Shown here: in pieces, positions 8,092-16,663 of the stretch
Position numbering within the stretch: the stretch's first letter is position 1
Layout: every line of letters begins with the position of its first letter
Origin: Dorea_A sp016295505
GTDB taxonomy: Bacteria > Bacillota > Clostridia > Lachnospirales > Lachnospiraceae
Length of the DNA stretch: 64,000 nt
Reading direction: 5' to 3'
NCBI RefSeq assembly: GCF_039832105.1
Contig: NZ_JBDOHS010000005.1
Location: 1-64,000 of the forward strand
Notes under the pieces: generated by a model
What the model was told of the DNA's origin: nothing
What the model saw: only the letters and a program-made list of their open reading frames with translations
The model's database searches: none
Translations under genes and position numbers: made by a program

Positions 8092-8535
8092 TTGCAGGTG
8101 ACAGAGGTGAACATAGAAGCATACGATGTGGATTCGTTGAGAAAGATGGTCAGGATACTTGAATATGAGAACAGATTATTAAAAGATAAATTGAAGAAAG
8201 CAAGTATTCCATATGATGAGGTAAATCCTTTCGAAGAAAAAATAGAAAATGCAGAAGAGTATGACCCGGATCAGGGGGAACGTATTGTGAATCCTTCGTT
8301 TATTTCAGAAGAGATGGCAATTCGTTTCTTTTCAATGTTTTGGGGAAGAGAAGATGTATATGCCAGACGAGGAAAGAACGGTGGTTATTTTCCCCAATGT
8401 GATAATCGTTGGAATGACAGGCTTTGCCCTAAGCAACGTAAAGAGAAGGTATTTTGTGATGAGTGTGAAAATACAAAATGGACAAGGCTGGATGTTAAAA
8501 AAATAATTGCTCAATGGTATCAGACCTTTAGTTGA
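8092..8535 (+). pseudogene. TOTE-type archaeo-eukaryotic primase, N-terminal fragment
   Basis: A coiled-coil start (SLRKMVRILEYENRLLKDKL) is followed by the conserved block FFSMFWGREDVYARRGKNG, PQC, LCPKQ and FCDECENTKWTRLD. This is the entry region of the archaeo-eukaryotic primase (AEP) domain found in TOTE conflict-system proteins, which normally continue into an SF2 helicase. The frame leaves the family after KKIIA and reads into an early stop (QWYQTFS). The segment carrying the primase Asp motif is missing. The start is TTG at 8092 with AAGGA eight bases upstream. Together with the next entry it is one broken gene. Confidence 0.75.
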
Positions 8536-9313
8536 GAGATCCCGCTCCGGGAAAGGGGCACATGTATGGATTTTCTTTAAAAAGGCAATACCGGCGGCAA
8601 CGGCAAGAAATTTCGGATTTCTCTTATTGGATAAAGGTTCAACTTCCATTAATCTGAAATCGTTCCATTATTATGACAGAATGTATCCTTCACAGGATGT
8701 GACAAGCAGTATAGGTAATTTGATTGCATTACCGTTACAGGGACAGGCACTTAAGAATGGAAATAGTGCTTTTGTAGATGAAAATTGGAATGCATATTCT
8801 GATCAATGGGATATTCTATTTAATAAAACGGAGAAGCTGAGTATAGAAGATGTTGAACAATACATGGCAAAATGGCAGGGAGAATTAGCAGAAGCCAGAG
8901 GAATGCTTGCTAATATTGAAAAAAACGCCAGACCGAAACCATGGAAAAAGAAGTGCGAGTTTTCTAAAGCTGATGTTGTGGGCAAGCTGCATATGGTATT
9001 GGGTAATGGAGTTTATATTGATACTTTGAACCTTATGCCAAGAATACAAAATCAGATTCGTAGTCTGGCAGCATTTGATAATCCGGAATTTTATAAAAAT
9101 AAAAGGCTTGGATATTCAAATTACTACAATTTTAGTGCTGTGTATTTAGGAAAAGATATAGATGGGTACATACAGGTCCCGAGGGGACTGAGAGAGAAAT
9201 TAATAGAAGAATGTGAAAAGGCAGGGATTTCTGTTGATGTTTCTGATCAGAGAGAAACAGGACATCCAATCCGAGTATCTTTTAAGGGAGGTTTGCGAAC
9301 GCAGCAGGTATAG
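8507..9313 (+). pseudogene. TOTE-type primase, C-terminal part (frameshifted, helicase lost)
   Basis: The family resumes in another frame at LNGIRPLVERSRSGKGAHVW, then FGFLLLDKGSTSINLKSFHY, PSQD, and GNLIALPLQG, all typical of the TOTE AEP domain, and continues through RPKPWKKKCEF and NYYNFSAVYLGKD to a stop after GLRTQQV. In intact relatives a DEAD/DEAH helicase follows here. The junction lies around 8507-8515 in GCTCAATGG, so an internal deletion of perhaps 60 residues also shifted the frame. The helicase half is absent and IS3 sequence starts about 90 bases later. The gene should be dead; no independent start with a ribosome site is seen. Confidence 0.75.
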
Positions 9314-9423
9314 TGGCTCAGTTGTCAAGACAAAAATCTAAGATTTTTATAATGAACTGATATGCTTGATAAGTTACAAGGAGCCGGGGGAGAATAGTTG
9401 GACACTCCCCTGATCCATATATG

Positions 9424-9538
9424 CTAAGCTACATATGGCAACAGCATTGCCGGATAGTAGCATTCATCTGGTGTTTGATAATCAAGAGCAGAATGGCGTC
9501 TCTCAAAATTGTAAGTGTGGATATATGCTCCGATCGCA
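9424..9538 (-). pseudogene. IS3 OrfB, C-terminal end left of the gap
   Basis: The minus strand reads AIGAYIHTYNFERRHSALDY, then QTPDECYYPAMLLPYVA and a stop at 9424. ERRHSALDYQTP is the hallmark end of IS3-family integrase-type transposases. The segment enters from the N gap, so its upstream part is unknown. Confidence 0.8.
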
Positions 9539-9548
9539 NNNNNNNNNN
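9539..9548. other. assembly gap (10 N)
   Basis: A run of ten N lies inside the IS3 transposase. A fixed-size gap within a repeated element suggests a scaffold join through a multicopy IS, so the order of sequence on either side should be treated with care. Confidence 0.95.
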
Positions 9549-9585
9549 GGCAACATAACAGCCGACCCTCCAGCTACTATGTGAA

Positions 9586-10179
9586 CTATGGTCTTACCAG
9601 TAGTTGCGGGACTTTTTCCGCCTTTTTCAGGGCGTTGATGACCATTCTGGTATCAAGTGTATCATCGACCTCCCAGCCGACAATACAACGGCTATACCAA
9701 TCGATTACGGCAGTCAGATACAGAAATCCGCGCTTGATTGGAATATATGTAATGTCAACAGACCAAGCCTGATTCGGCTTGTTTATGACTGCATTACGAA
9801 GAAGATAAGGGCATACCTTAGCCTGTTGCATCCGTTTGGAAAGGTTCATCTTTGGATAGATCGGATAAATATCCATTTCATTCATGTAGCGCCTTGCTTT
9901 GCGACGGCCAACATGATAGCCACGGGCTTTCAGTTGTGCAGACATTTGTCTTGCACCCCAGGTAGGATTATCCGTATGAAGATGATCAATAATCTCTTTG
10001 CAGGCCAGTTCTTCTTCTGATACAGGTGTACCCTTGTAATAAATGCTTGTGCGATTGATATCAAGCAGCCTGGCTCCAACAGAAACCGGGATTTCCTTAG
10101 TCGTCAAAAGGCTTTGGACTAAACTTACTCTCGTAGTCAGGTCCGCAAACTTCTTCAGATTTTTTTTTGAGCCAGTCAA
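9586..10179 (-). pseudogene. IS3-family OrfB transposase, N-terminal part
   Basis: The frame carries the HTH_21 segment (GARLLDINRTSIYYKG, ARQMSAQLKARGYHVGRRKARRYM pattern) and the start of the rve integrase core: QAWSVDITYIPIKRGFLYL (first catalytic Asp) and AVIDWYSRCIVGW. It leaves the family after ALKKAEKV and stops, before the second Asp and Glu of the DDE triad. The tail of the same protein is found left of the N gap. The upstream end overlaps OrfA and would normally be translated as an OrfAB fusion through the A-rich frameshift site at 10160-10168. Confidence 0.8.
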
Positions 10180-10444
10180 CCTGCATAGTTAACTGACCAA
10201 CCTTTTTGGCATACTCCGCTTTTTCTTTGCGTTCTTCGGAAAGTTTTTCTCTGAGATTTTCCTCGCGCTTGTCGTCGAACACAACAGAAGCATTGTTCAG
10301 GAATTCTTTTTTCCAGTTGCGGAGCAGGTTGGGCTGGATGTTATTTTCAGTTGCCAGGGTATTAAGATCTTTCTCGCCCTTAAGCAACTCAATTACAAGG
10401 TCTGATTTAAATTTGGCACTAAAATTTCTTCTCTGTCTGGACAT
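10097..10444 (-). CDS. IS3-family OrfA (HTH_Tnp_1)
   Basis: The 115-residue protein begins MSRQRRNFSAKFKSDLVIEL, the typical transposase-8/HTH_Tnp_1 start, with a helix-turn-helix in residues 10-50 (LATENNIQPNLLRNWKKEF) and a leucine-zipper-like coiled coil in 60-100. It binds the IS ends and pairs with OrfB. A run of nine A on the coding strand (10160-10168) lies in the overlap with OrfB. OrfB is in the +1 (or -2) frame relative to OrfA here, so fusion would need a +1/-2 shift or loss of one A by transcriptional slippage. The classical IS3 shift is -1. Confidence 0.85.
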   Translation of the reverse strand: MSRQRRNFSAKFKSDLVIELLKGEKDLNTLATENNIQPNLLRNWKKEFLNNASVVFDDKREENLREKLSEERKEKAEYAKKVGQLTMQVDWLKKKSEEVCGPDYESKFSPKPFDD

Positions 10445-10530
10445 GATAATGAATCCTCTCTTTCATACTGATTTTAGTATATCAGATTCATTAAAATCTG
10501 TCCGAAAAAGTGTCTTAATTTATGAGACCA

Positions 10531-13500
10531 TTATAATCTTCGGATATGCCTTCTTCTTCCCTCCTTTAAATGTTGTTTTATATACAGAAGGGCAGAAGCC
10601 AGCATCAGCAGGATTCCTCCCATGATATATTTAATTGTGCCGGAGCCACCGGTTTCTGGAAGTGTAAAATCTGTTTTTTCTTCCTTTGTGTTTGTGATTA
10701 CGATTTCTCCATCTTGAATTCCATTATTGTTTGTATAAGATGTAAGATACCCATTTACTGCAGTAATTTCTTCAACCGAATAATACAACCCCTCCCCAGA
10801 TTCATTCTGCTTCTGCAAGTTTTCCCACACATATGTCCATTGGTTCTCATCATTTAATCGTATGGGTTCTCCCACTTTTTCATATTCACCAACTATATAA
10901 TCAGGGTCAGTGAAGTCAACTGTAACAGGAGTGTTTGTCTCTAAATAACCATATACCATCAATGTACAATTGTCTTCTACAATTTCATTTGTTTCTATTG
11001 TAGGGCACCCTTTTACAATCTCACTCTTCTTTTCAAACCTTTCATTATTCTTAGTTACATACCACTGATTCTCTTGCCCAACTGACCACGTAGGCTGTTC
11101 AACCGTCAATTTAATGCTTGTACCTTTTTTTACACATATATTAATTTCTTTACCATATGCAGAGCTAAACTGGATTTTAACATGGTATCCATCTGAAACT
11201 TTTGTATTTTGCATCAACTGGACTTGAATTTCATCGATTCCCGGATCAATTGCCACTCCATTCTGGTCAAGCCATACTTTTTGTACTCCAATACTGGTAT
11301 ATTCATTTGGTATATAGATATTTCCACCATTTTTACCAAGTACTTGAATATTATTCATAACTCCAATTTCAGTCCTTGTCTCACCATTAAGAGACCACCA
11401 CAATGTTTCTAACGTCTGCTTATCATTTAACCAAACAAAATAATACTCTTTATCCGTTTTAATATATCCTTTAGGAGCACTTATTTCTTTCAATTTATAA
11501 AGTGTATTTTCTCGAAGCACTTCACCTGCAGTTGCACTACTGTCTGCTTCTAATACAAACTCCCCATTCTCATCCGTCACTAAATTAGGAGTATGCGGTT
11601 TCCATCCTGGAGCATTTTCAAATCCTTCTTCCCCTTGTTTATGATAACTTAAAAGCTGGAATTCCGCACCCTGAAGTAATTTTGAATAATCTTCGCTATC
11701 CACTTTATATATTTTTATTTTCGTTTTGTTAACATGTGCTCCAGATATATTATCTTTCAACTCAAGATTTTCAACCTTGCTACTTTTCCCTGCCAGATTC
11801 ACCTCATTATTTATTTGAATACTTCCAACAGCACTTGATCCCTTATCATAAGTATATCGGTATGTTAACACACATGCTAATTCATCTGGAAGCTTAACAG
11901 TCAACACTTGTTTTCCGCTTTCTACATTATTATAAGCCACCTGATAACGTGACGAATCAATCAATTCTCCCTTATAATTATTTTCCGCATTATTTAGATC
12001 ATATGTATAAAGTTGAACATTTGACAAATCCAGATATATCCCATCCAGATTAGAATATGTCAATGTATCATACAACGTTAAAGTATCGCTATTAATATCT
12101 AAATTATCCTTTGTCGGATTAATCACCACATTGTATTCAACCTCATCCAGCCAAACCACATTTCCACTTTCATCAGTAGTTGAAAGTTGCTCTCCTACCT
12201 TCGCCACAATCTCTTTTTCTTTTGTTACTGTTGTTGTAGTTGACGCACTTCTTTCTCCCCAACTAACCGAATTTACAAAATCCTTGATTTCTCCTCCTTG
12301 AATCGCTCCATTGTCAATAGATACTGCATAAAATATAGCAATCGGCCAATTTGTTTTAAATCCAGCCGGAAGTTTAATCGTTAATAAGTGATCTTGCTGA
12401 GTAAAAGTCGGTTTATTATCTTCAACTGTTAGATCGTGTCCGCCTTCCGATGGCCATATTGCCGTTAAACCCGAATCATTAACACTGCAATACAATGCAT
12501 ATCCGCTCTCCTCAACATAGTGAACCCCTTCTGGCAACATATCTTGTAAAACAATGTCACTATCATTACTATCAGGTCTTATTATTAGTCGGTAATAAAG
12601 CATTCCGCTATCACCTGAATCAAGTTCTACAGACGAACCGTCTGACTTAAAACCATTCCAAGTAGAATCATTTCCTACATATACAAATTCCGTTGGAGGA
12701 TTCATAAATCCTGTCCCTGAACTTGCCTTTTGAAGTCTCTGTGGGTTTGTATAATTTACAGATGCTTCCGTACTATGGTTTGGTATCTCTCCCACATTTT
12801 TTAATGTAATTGTTGTTCCTTCTGCAACATTTGATGTTACCCCAGTAGTAGGATAATTAAAATAAATCGTTTTTCCTACAATTCCTTCTATGTTGTCTTT
12901 CTGAGGAATGAATGTAATCTTAAAAGATGTTACTTTACTGCTTTCACCACTAACCTCTGATCCAGTTGTGTTATAGAATTTTATTTCGTACTTAAAGTAC
13001 TTTTCAAATTCGTTTGTATTACTTTTAAATGAAACAGTCTTTTGCTCTCCTGATTCTACATACTGGAGTGTTAATGTCTCCGAAATCAAGTTTGAAATAT
13101 CATCAACTGTTCCATAATGAACATCTTCATTTTGCTGTCCATCATCCCCAAGTATCATGTCTGTATAAACAAATGACTCTAAACTAGAAATACTTTGATT
13201 TGGAAGTGTAATGTTAGTTTGCCATTTGTATTTCTGATTTCCGTCAGAATCTTTTTCCTCGCTTATTTTACTTTTGTTTAATCCCCAATCTCGTTTAGTT
13301 ATTCCGACATTACTTCCAGTTGAGTAAGACTGGTCTGTCCCGTTACTTAATTCGACACTATTATTCACTGTATTGCTATCATGAGAAACTTCCGTTTCAT
13401 AAACAATCGTATATGAATATACATCTGTGGTATCTTCACTGAATACATATGGTAAAGAGATTTCCGTTGAAGTACCAGTTGTTTCGTTCTTTAATATTGC

Positions 13501-15240
13501 GGTTTTATTGGTTAGCTCATTTCCATCCAATGTATCCGACAATGTATATCCATTCAGATTTTGTCCTCCAGGATTAATCGTAACCGTCCATGTTATTTTT
13601 TCAGCATCTTCATCATAATAACCACTTTTTGTTATTACTTTTTCAGACACTTTTGTTTCATTCCATTTACTTGCACCATTCGCACACGCATAATTTGTAA
13701 CATACAACTTTCCATCACTGTCTGCGGTTCCTGGTGTAACTGTATATGTAATTACATATGTTTCATTGCTCTGCAATTCCTGCAATGCATCTATCACCAA
13801 ATGTTGCTGATTATTGCTAGCTTCAATGACCGGAGTTACTCCTGTTATTGAAGAGCTATTACCTGATGCATCTATTTTCTCAATTACAATTGAATCACTA
13901 TTAAAAGTACCATTCGTCAACCAATCTTCAAATTTTACTTCTTTTCCTGTACCATTGGTTGTTCCGATTGTAACCTTATACGTAATCGAATTTCTATCTT
14001 CGCTAATCGTTGATTGTTTATCTATATTAATATCGCCTGCCTGTTGTTCTTCCTCGTCTTTCTTGATAATAATCGTTCCTCCATCTCCGCCAAATTGGAT
14101 TTCTTTATCTTCTCCTGTATTGTCGGAACTAACAGTACCTTCAAAATAAATATCACCGTCAATTGCTTCTCCACCCTCAGCAAACGAATCATCAAATATA
14201 ATAACAATCATTCCACTCTCATCAATATAATAATCTCCAACATCTTTACCTTGCCAGTAAACACGTCCCGATAAGCTTTCATTAGGAAGCACGCCAGCAG
14301 GGAGTTGGTAATGAATTGTTTTAGAAGTACTTGTAATAATTCCTGCCGGAATTGAATAATTTAGCGTAACACGAACTTGATCTCCGTTCTTAAACTCTGT
14401 AGACTCTGTCCAGTTACCATTCACAATCTTCTGAACTGTTACTTCTGTAATATATTGTTCAAAATCCTCTCCAAGATTCTCTGGAAGAGCAGAAATCGAA
14501 CGTCCTGACATTAATGAGTACGAACGTTCTACTGCATTAACTTCTGCAACTGGCAATGAACTTTCTTGTATAATATCTTCTGTTTCACCAGATTGTCCTT
14601 CTACCTTCTTTTCTTCTGTTTCATAGCATTGTTCCGTATGCTGATGTTCTTCTTTTTTGCAGACTAATTCTTTTATTTCCAATGTCGTATTAAAACAATC
14701 ATCTGTATGCTGATGTTCTTTTGTTTCAAGCATTCCACAAATCAAAATACCAGTTTCATCATAACATGCAGCCGTATGTTCATGAAGAGCAACCTCTTGC
14801 TCGGCACAAATCAACTCTCCATCACTATAGCAAGAATCTGTATGCTGATGTTCTTTAATCTCAGCCAATACACAGATAAGTTTTCCAGTTTCATCATAAC
14901 AATTCTCATCATGTGTATGCACTACATAATCTGCAATTCCACAAATCAGATTTTTCTCTGCATCATAACAAGCACTCGTATGTTTGTGGAGTTCCAAGGA
15001 TTCTAATGTACAGGTAAGTTCCTTTGTTTCTGGTTTTATTGTATAGCAATCCTCTGTATGTGTATGTTCTTCCTTTCCGCAGACTACATTATTTTCCAGT
15101 GTTATTGCCGGAAGGATCAACATATATGTCGTTACAAACACAACAACTGCAGCTAGAACGCTTAATACTTTCTGCCACCTTTTCTTCCTCTTCTGTTTCT
15201 GGAGAGCATTTTTTGTGTGATTTGTTAATGAAGAACTCAT
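10531..15240 (-). CDS. large LPETG-anchored surface protein with seven CHHC repeats and Cna_B/SpaA domains
   Basis: The 1569-residue protein has a basic N-terminus and a hydrophobic signal/export segment (residues about 24-46). Residues 54-206 hold seven copies of C-x(4 or 7)-H-x-H-x3-C, such as HTHTEDCY (59-66) and HEHTAACY (153-160), spaced 22-26 apart. A long series of beta-rich isopeptide/adhesin-like domains follows. A SpaA-type Cna_B domain is near 1250-1370 (KIKIYKVDSED with a candidate isopeptide Lys; YKLKEISAPKGYI with the Glu box). A last Cna_B-like domain appears split by an insertion. The end is LPETG (1527-1531), a membrane helix and an Arg-rich tail, so sortase would link it to the wall. 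No sortase gene is nearby. It is probably an adhesin; the ligand is unknown. Confidence 0.9.
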   Translation of the reverse strand: MSSSLTNHTKNALQKQKRKKRWQKVLSVLAAVVVFVTTYMLILPAITLENNVVCGKEEHTHTEDCYTIKPETKELTCTLESLELHKHTSACYDAEKNLICGIADYVVHTHDENCYDETGKLICVLAEIKEHQHTDSCYSDGELICAEQEVALHEHTAACYDETGILICGMLETKEHQHTDDCFNTTLEIKELVCKKEEHQHTEQCYETEEKKVEGQSGETEDIIQESSLPVAEVNAVERSYSLMSGRSISALPENLGEDFEQYITEVTVQKIVNGNWTESTEFKNGDQVRVTLNYSIPAGIITSTSKTIHYQLPAGVLPNESLSGRVYWQGKDVGDYYIDESGMIVIIFDDSFAEGGEAIDGDIYFEGTVSSDNTGEDKEIQFGGDGGTIIIKKDEEEQQAGDINIDKQSTISEDRNSITYKVTIGTTNGTGKEVKFEDWLTNGTFNSDSIVIEKIDASGNSSSITGVTPVIEASNNQQHLVIDALQELQSNETYVITYTVTPGTADSDGKLYVTNYACANGASKWNETKVSEKVITKSGYYDEDAEKITWTVTINPGGQNLNGYTLSDTLDGNELTNKTAILKNETTGTSTEISLPYVFSEDTTDVYSYTIVYETEVSHDSNTVNNSVELSNGTDQSYSTGSNVGITKRDWGLNKSKISEEKDSDGNQKYKWQTNITLPNQSISSLESFVYTDMILGDDGQQNEDVHYGTVDDISNLISETLTLQYVESGEQKTVSFKSNTNEFEKYFKYEIKFYNTTGSEVSGESSKVTSFKITFIPQKDNIEGIVGKTIYFNYPTTGVTSNVAEGTTITLKNVGEIPNHSTEASVNYTNPQRLQKASSGTGFMNPPTEFVYVGNDSTWNGFKSDGSSVELDSGDSGMLYYRLIIRPDSNDSDIVLQDMLPEGVHYVEESGYALYCSVNDSGLTAIWPSEGGHDLTVEDNKPTFTQQDHLLTIKLPAGFKTNWPIAIFYAVSIDNGAIQGGEIKDFVNSVSWGERSASTTTTVTKEKEIVAKVGEQLSTTDESGNVVWLDEVEYNVVINPTKDNLDINSDTLTLYDTLTYSNLDGIYLDLSNVQLYTYDLNNAENNYKGELIDSSRYQVAYNNVESGKQVLTVKLPDELACVLTYRYTYDKGSSAVGSIQINNEVNLAGKSSKVENLELKDNISGAHVNKTKIKIYKVDSEDYSKLLQGAEFQLLSYHKQGEEGFENAPGWKPHTPNLVTDENGEFVLEADSSATAGEVLRENTLYKLKEISAPKGYIKTDKEYYFVWLNDKQTLETLWWSLNGETRTEIGVMNNIQVLGKNGGNIYIPNEYTSIGVQKVWLDQNGVAIDPGIDEIQVQLMQNTKVSDGYHVKIQFSSAYGKEINICVKKGTSIKLTVEQPTWSVGQENQWYVTKNNERFEKKSEIVKGCPTIETNEIVEDNCTLMVYGYLETNTPVTVDFTDPDYIVGEYEKVGEPIRLNDENQWTYVWENLQKQNESGEGLYYSVEEITAVNGYLTSYTNNNGIQDGEIVITNTKEEKTDFTLPETGGSGTIKYIMGGILLMLASALLYIKQHLKEGRRRHIRRL

Positions 15241-15484
15241 CCCGGCACCTCCTTTTCCTTAATTTCTCTATCCTCTATTAATAATCAGCCCTAATTTGTA
15301 TTATTATACCATATTTTATATATTTTTCACACATTTATTTCATATTTTTAACTTCCATTTGTTAGCATTAATTGTTATTCATATACAATTCCCATGTTAT
15401 TTGTGAGATTTTCTTCAAAACCTCCGAAATATATTCTATAAATATATCGCTAATACAAACTTCCTTTTTCCTGTATTTGGCAAT
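15241..15484 (-). promoter_or_regulatory. upstream region of the surface protein gene
   Basis: The minus strand carries TATAAT (about 15302-15307, within GGTATAATAATAC) with only a weak -35 17 bases upstream, then an AT-rich leader and a GGAGGTGCC ribosome site before the ATG. The rest is AT-rich and I see no gene in it. Confidence 0.5.
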
Positions 15485-15525
15485 AAAAAAACTGCAGTTC
15501 AAAGCATCTCTGCTGTCCCTGCAGT
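15485..15525 (-). terminator. terminator after the alarmone synthetase gene
   Basis: On the minus strand ACTGCAG (15519-15525) pairs with CTGCAGT (15491-15497), followed by a T-run (15485-15490). It lies about 55 bases beyond the stop of the RelA/SpoT-domain gene. Confidence 0.6.
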
Positions 15526-15580
15526 CATTTTTCGTATTTTTAAAAAAATACACGCAACTTGCCGAATCTTTCTATATATA

Positions 15581-16258
15581 CTATATCCTTGCAATCTTCT
15601 CCCTGAGCTTTACCATCTTTCTGTCAAGAGCAGCTATTTCCTCCGAATATCCCTTCAGCTCTTTTGCCGCTTCTTCTGCTCCTTTTACATCCTTTTTATA
15701 TATCATCTGGTAATCGAGCACCGACCAGAAATCCATTGCTGTTGTACGGATCTGAATCTCTGCTCTCTTCGTCTCTTTTTTATCCCCCAGATAGATTGGC
15801 AGATCAACAATCAGATGAAGACTCATATAGCCATTCTTTTTCGGTTTTTCAATATAGTCCTTCACCTTAATGATCTCCAGATCCTGCTGTTTTTCCAGCA
15901 TTTCTGCAATTCTGTATATGTCATCCTGAAACAGGCAGACGATTCGTATTCCAATCAGATCATTCAACTTCTTCTTTGCGGTGGCAAAGTTTCTCTCGTA
16001 CCCTTTACGCACAAGCTTGGCATGAATACTGTCCGGTTTTTTCAACCTGCTGTTAACATCCCGGATAATCTCACGATGATATTCCCGTGACAGCTGCTCG
16101 TTGATGATATTAATCTTCGCTTCGAGAATTCCAACCACATACTGATATCTGAGTTCATACTTTTCATTTTCCATATCAACGGCAATCTGTTCGATCTCCT
16201 GTTTTGATTCTTTCTCAATTTCCTTTCTGTTTATTCCCTGTTTCATTCTTCTGATCAC
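15581..16258 (-). CDS. small alarmone synthetase (RelA/SpoT domain, RelQ-like)
   Basis: The protein carries only a RelA/SpoT synthetase domain: KPDSIHAKLVRKG (nucleotide-binding basic loop), NDLIGIRIVCLF, NGYMSLHLIV and AEIQIRTTAMDFWSVLDYQM. There is no HD hydrolase, TGS or ACT domain. At 225 residues it matches RelQ/YjbM-type small alarmone synthetases, which make (p)ppGpp or pGpp from ATP and GTP/GDP/GMP in stress. The last 30 residues form a charged helix. The start is GTG 16258 close behind AGGAAGGA; an in-frame ATG four codons later is also possible. It is monocistronic, between a tRNA and the surface protein. Confidence 0.85.
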   Translation of the reverse strand: MIRRMKQGINRKEIEKESKQEIEQIAVDMENEKYELRYQYVVGILEAKINIINEQLSREYHREIIRDVNSRLKKPDSIHAKLVRKGYERNFATAKKKLNDLIGIRIVCLFQDDIYRIAEMLEKQQDLEIIKVKDYIEKPKKNGYMSLHLIVDLPIYLGDKKETKRAEIQIRTTAMDFWSVLDYQMIYKKDVKGAEEAAKELKGYSEEIAALDRKMVKLREKIARI

Positions 16259-16422
16259 TGTTCCTTCCTGATATTACGCAATATTACCTGGCAAATACTT
16301 GCCTTCTGATAATCCGACAATCTACATATATCGTATTATATCGTAAAAATTACATTCTAACTATCACAGTTCTGTAAAATTTTCAAAAATCCAACATAAA
16401 TATTATTAATATATCGTAACAC

Positions 16423-16454
16423 AAAAAAACACAACCCCTTGTTCCGGGATTGTG
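16423..16454 (-). terminator. terminator after tRNA-Thr
   Basis: On the minus strand CACAATCCC (16446-16454) pairs with GGGGTTGTG (16430-16438), one G-U pair, followed by seven T (16423-16429), directly beyond the tRNA 3' end. Confidence 0.85.
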
Positions 16455-16459
16455 CTTAA

Positions 16460-16531
16460 GCTGGAAATCGGACTTGAACCGACGACCCCTTCATTACGAG
16501 TGAAGTGCTCTACCGACTGAGCTATTCCAGC
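16460..16531 (-). tRNA. tRNA-Thr (anticodon CGT)
   Basis: The minus strand folds into a full cloverleaf: acceptor GCTGGAA/TTCCAGC, D-arm GCTC...GAGC, anticodon stem CTTCA/TGAAG around the loop CTCGTAA (anticodon CGT, reading ACG Thr) and T-arm with GTTCAAGTC. Length is 72 nt; the CCA end is not encoded. It has its own promoter and terminator. Confidence 0.96.
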
Positions 16532-16565
16532 ATGAAATGTATGTACTTTTTTCCGTACGTGTTAA

Positions 16566-16594
16566 AGTATACGCGTACCAATATATTTTGTCAA
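16566..16594 (-). promoter_or_regulatory. promoter of tRNA-Thr
   Basis: TTGACA (-35, 16589-16594) and TATACT (-10, 16566-16571) are separated by 17 bases and point leftward into the tRNA. Confidence 0.85.
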
Positions 16595-16625
16595 TAGAAA
16601 TTTTATTTTTATTGCTTTCAGGCTA

Positions 16626-16663
16626 CCGTGTAAAGCCTTGTAAATGATTAAGGCTTTACACGG
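16626..16663. terminator. perfect 14-bp hairpin overlapping the mscS stop codon
   Basis: CCGTGTAAAGCCTT (16626-16639) and AAGGCTTTACACGG (16650-16663) form a perfect stem with a 10-nt loop. The last codons and the stop of the MscS gene lie inside it. No T-run follows on the minus strand, while TTTTCTTTT follows on the plus strand, so it may act as an mRNA 3'-end stabiliser as much as a terminator. Confidence 0.6.

Larger units (their letters stand above)
9399..10514 (-). mobile_element. IS3-family insertion sequence, disrupted, containing an assembly gap
   Basis: OrfA and OrfB of an IS3-type element run on the minus strand. Candidate ends share GACACT: TTGGACACT at 9399-9406 on the left and AGTGTC at 10509-10514 on the right. 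Ten N (9539-9548) interrupt OrfB. About 60 bases right of the gap (9549-9610) do not read as OrfB in any frame, so the catalytic middle is missing from the assembly or has been replaced. The element sits 15-20 bases beyond the stop of the LPETG surface protein. Confidence 0.75.

Noticed and set aside
9515..9772. Plus-strand reading frame across the N gap
   Set aside because: It is the opposite strand of IS3 OrfB and includes undefined residues from the gap.
11000..15000. Several plus-strand frames opposite the large surface protein
   Set aside because: They lack ribosome sites and protein-like composition; the minus-strand gene explains the region.
15368..15553. 61-residue minus-strand reading frame upstream of the surface protein
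   Set aside because: It runs across the terminator hairpin of the alarmone synthetase gene, has no convincing ribosome site and no recognisable content.
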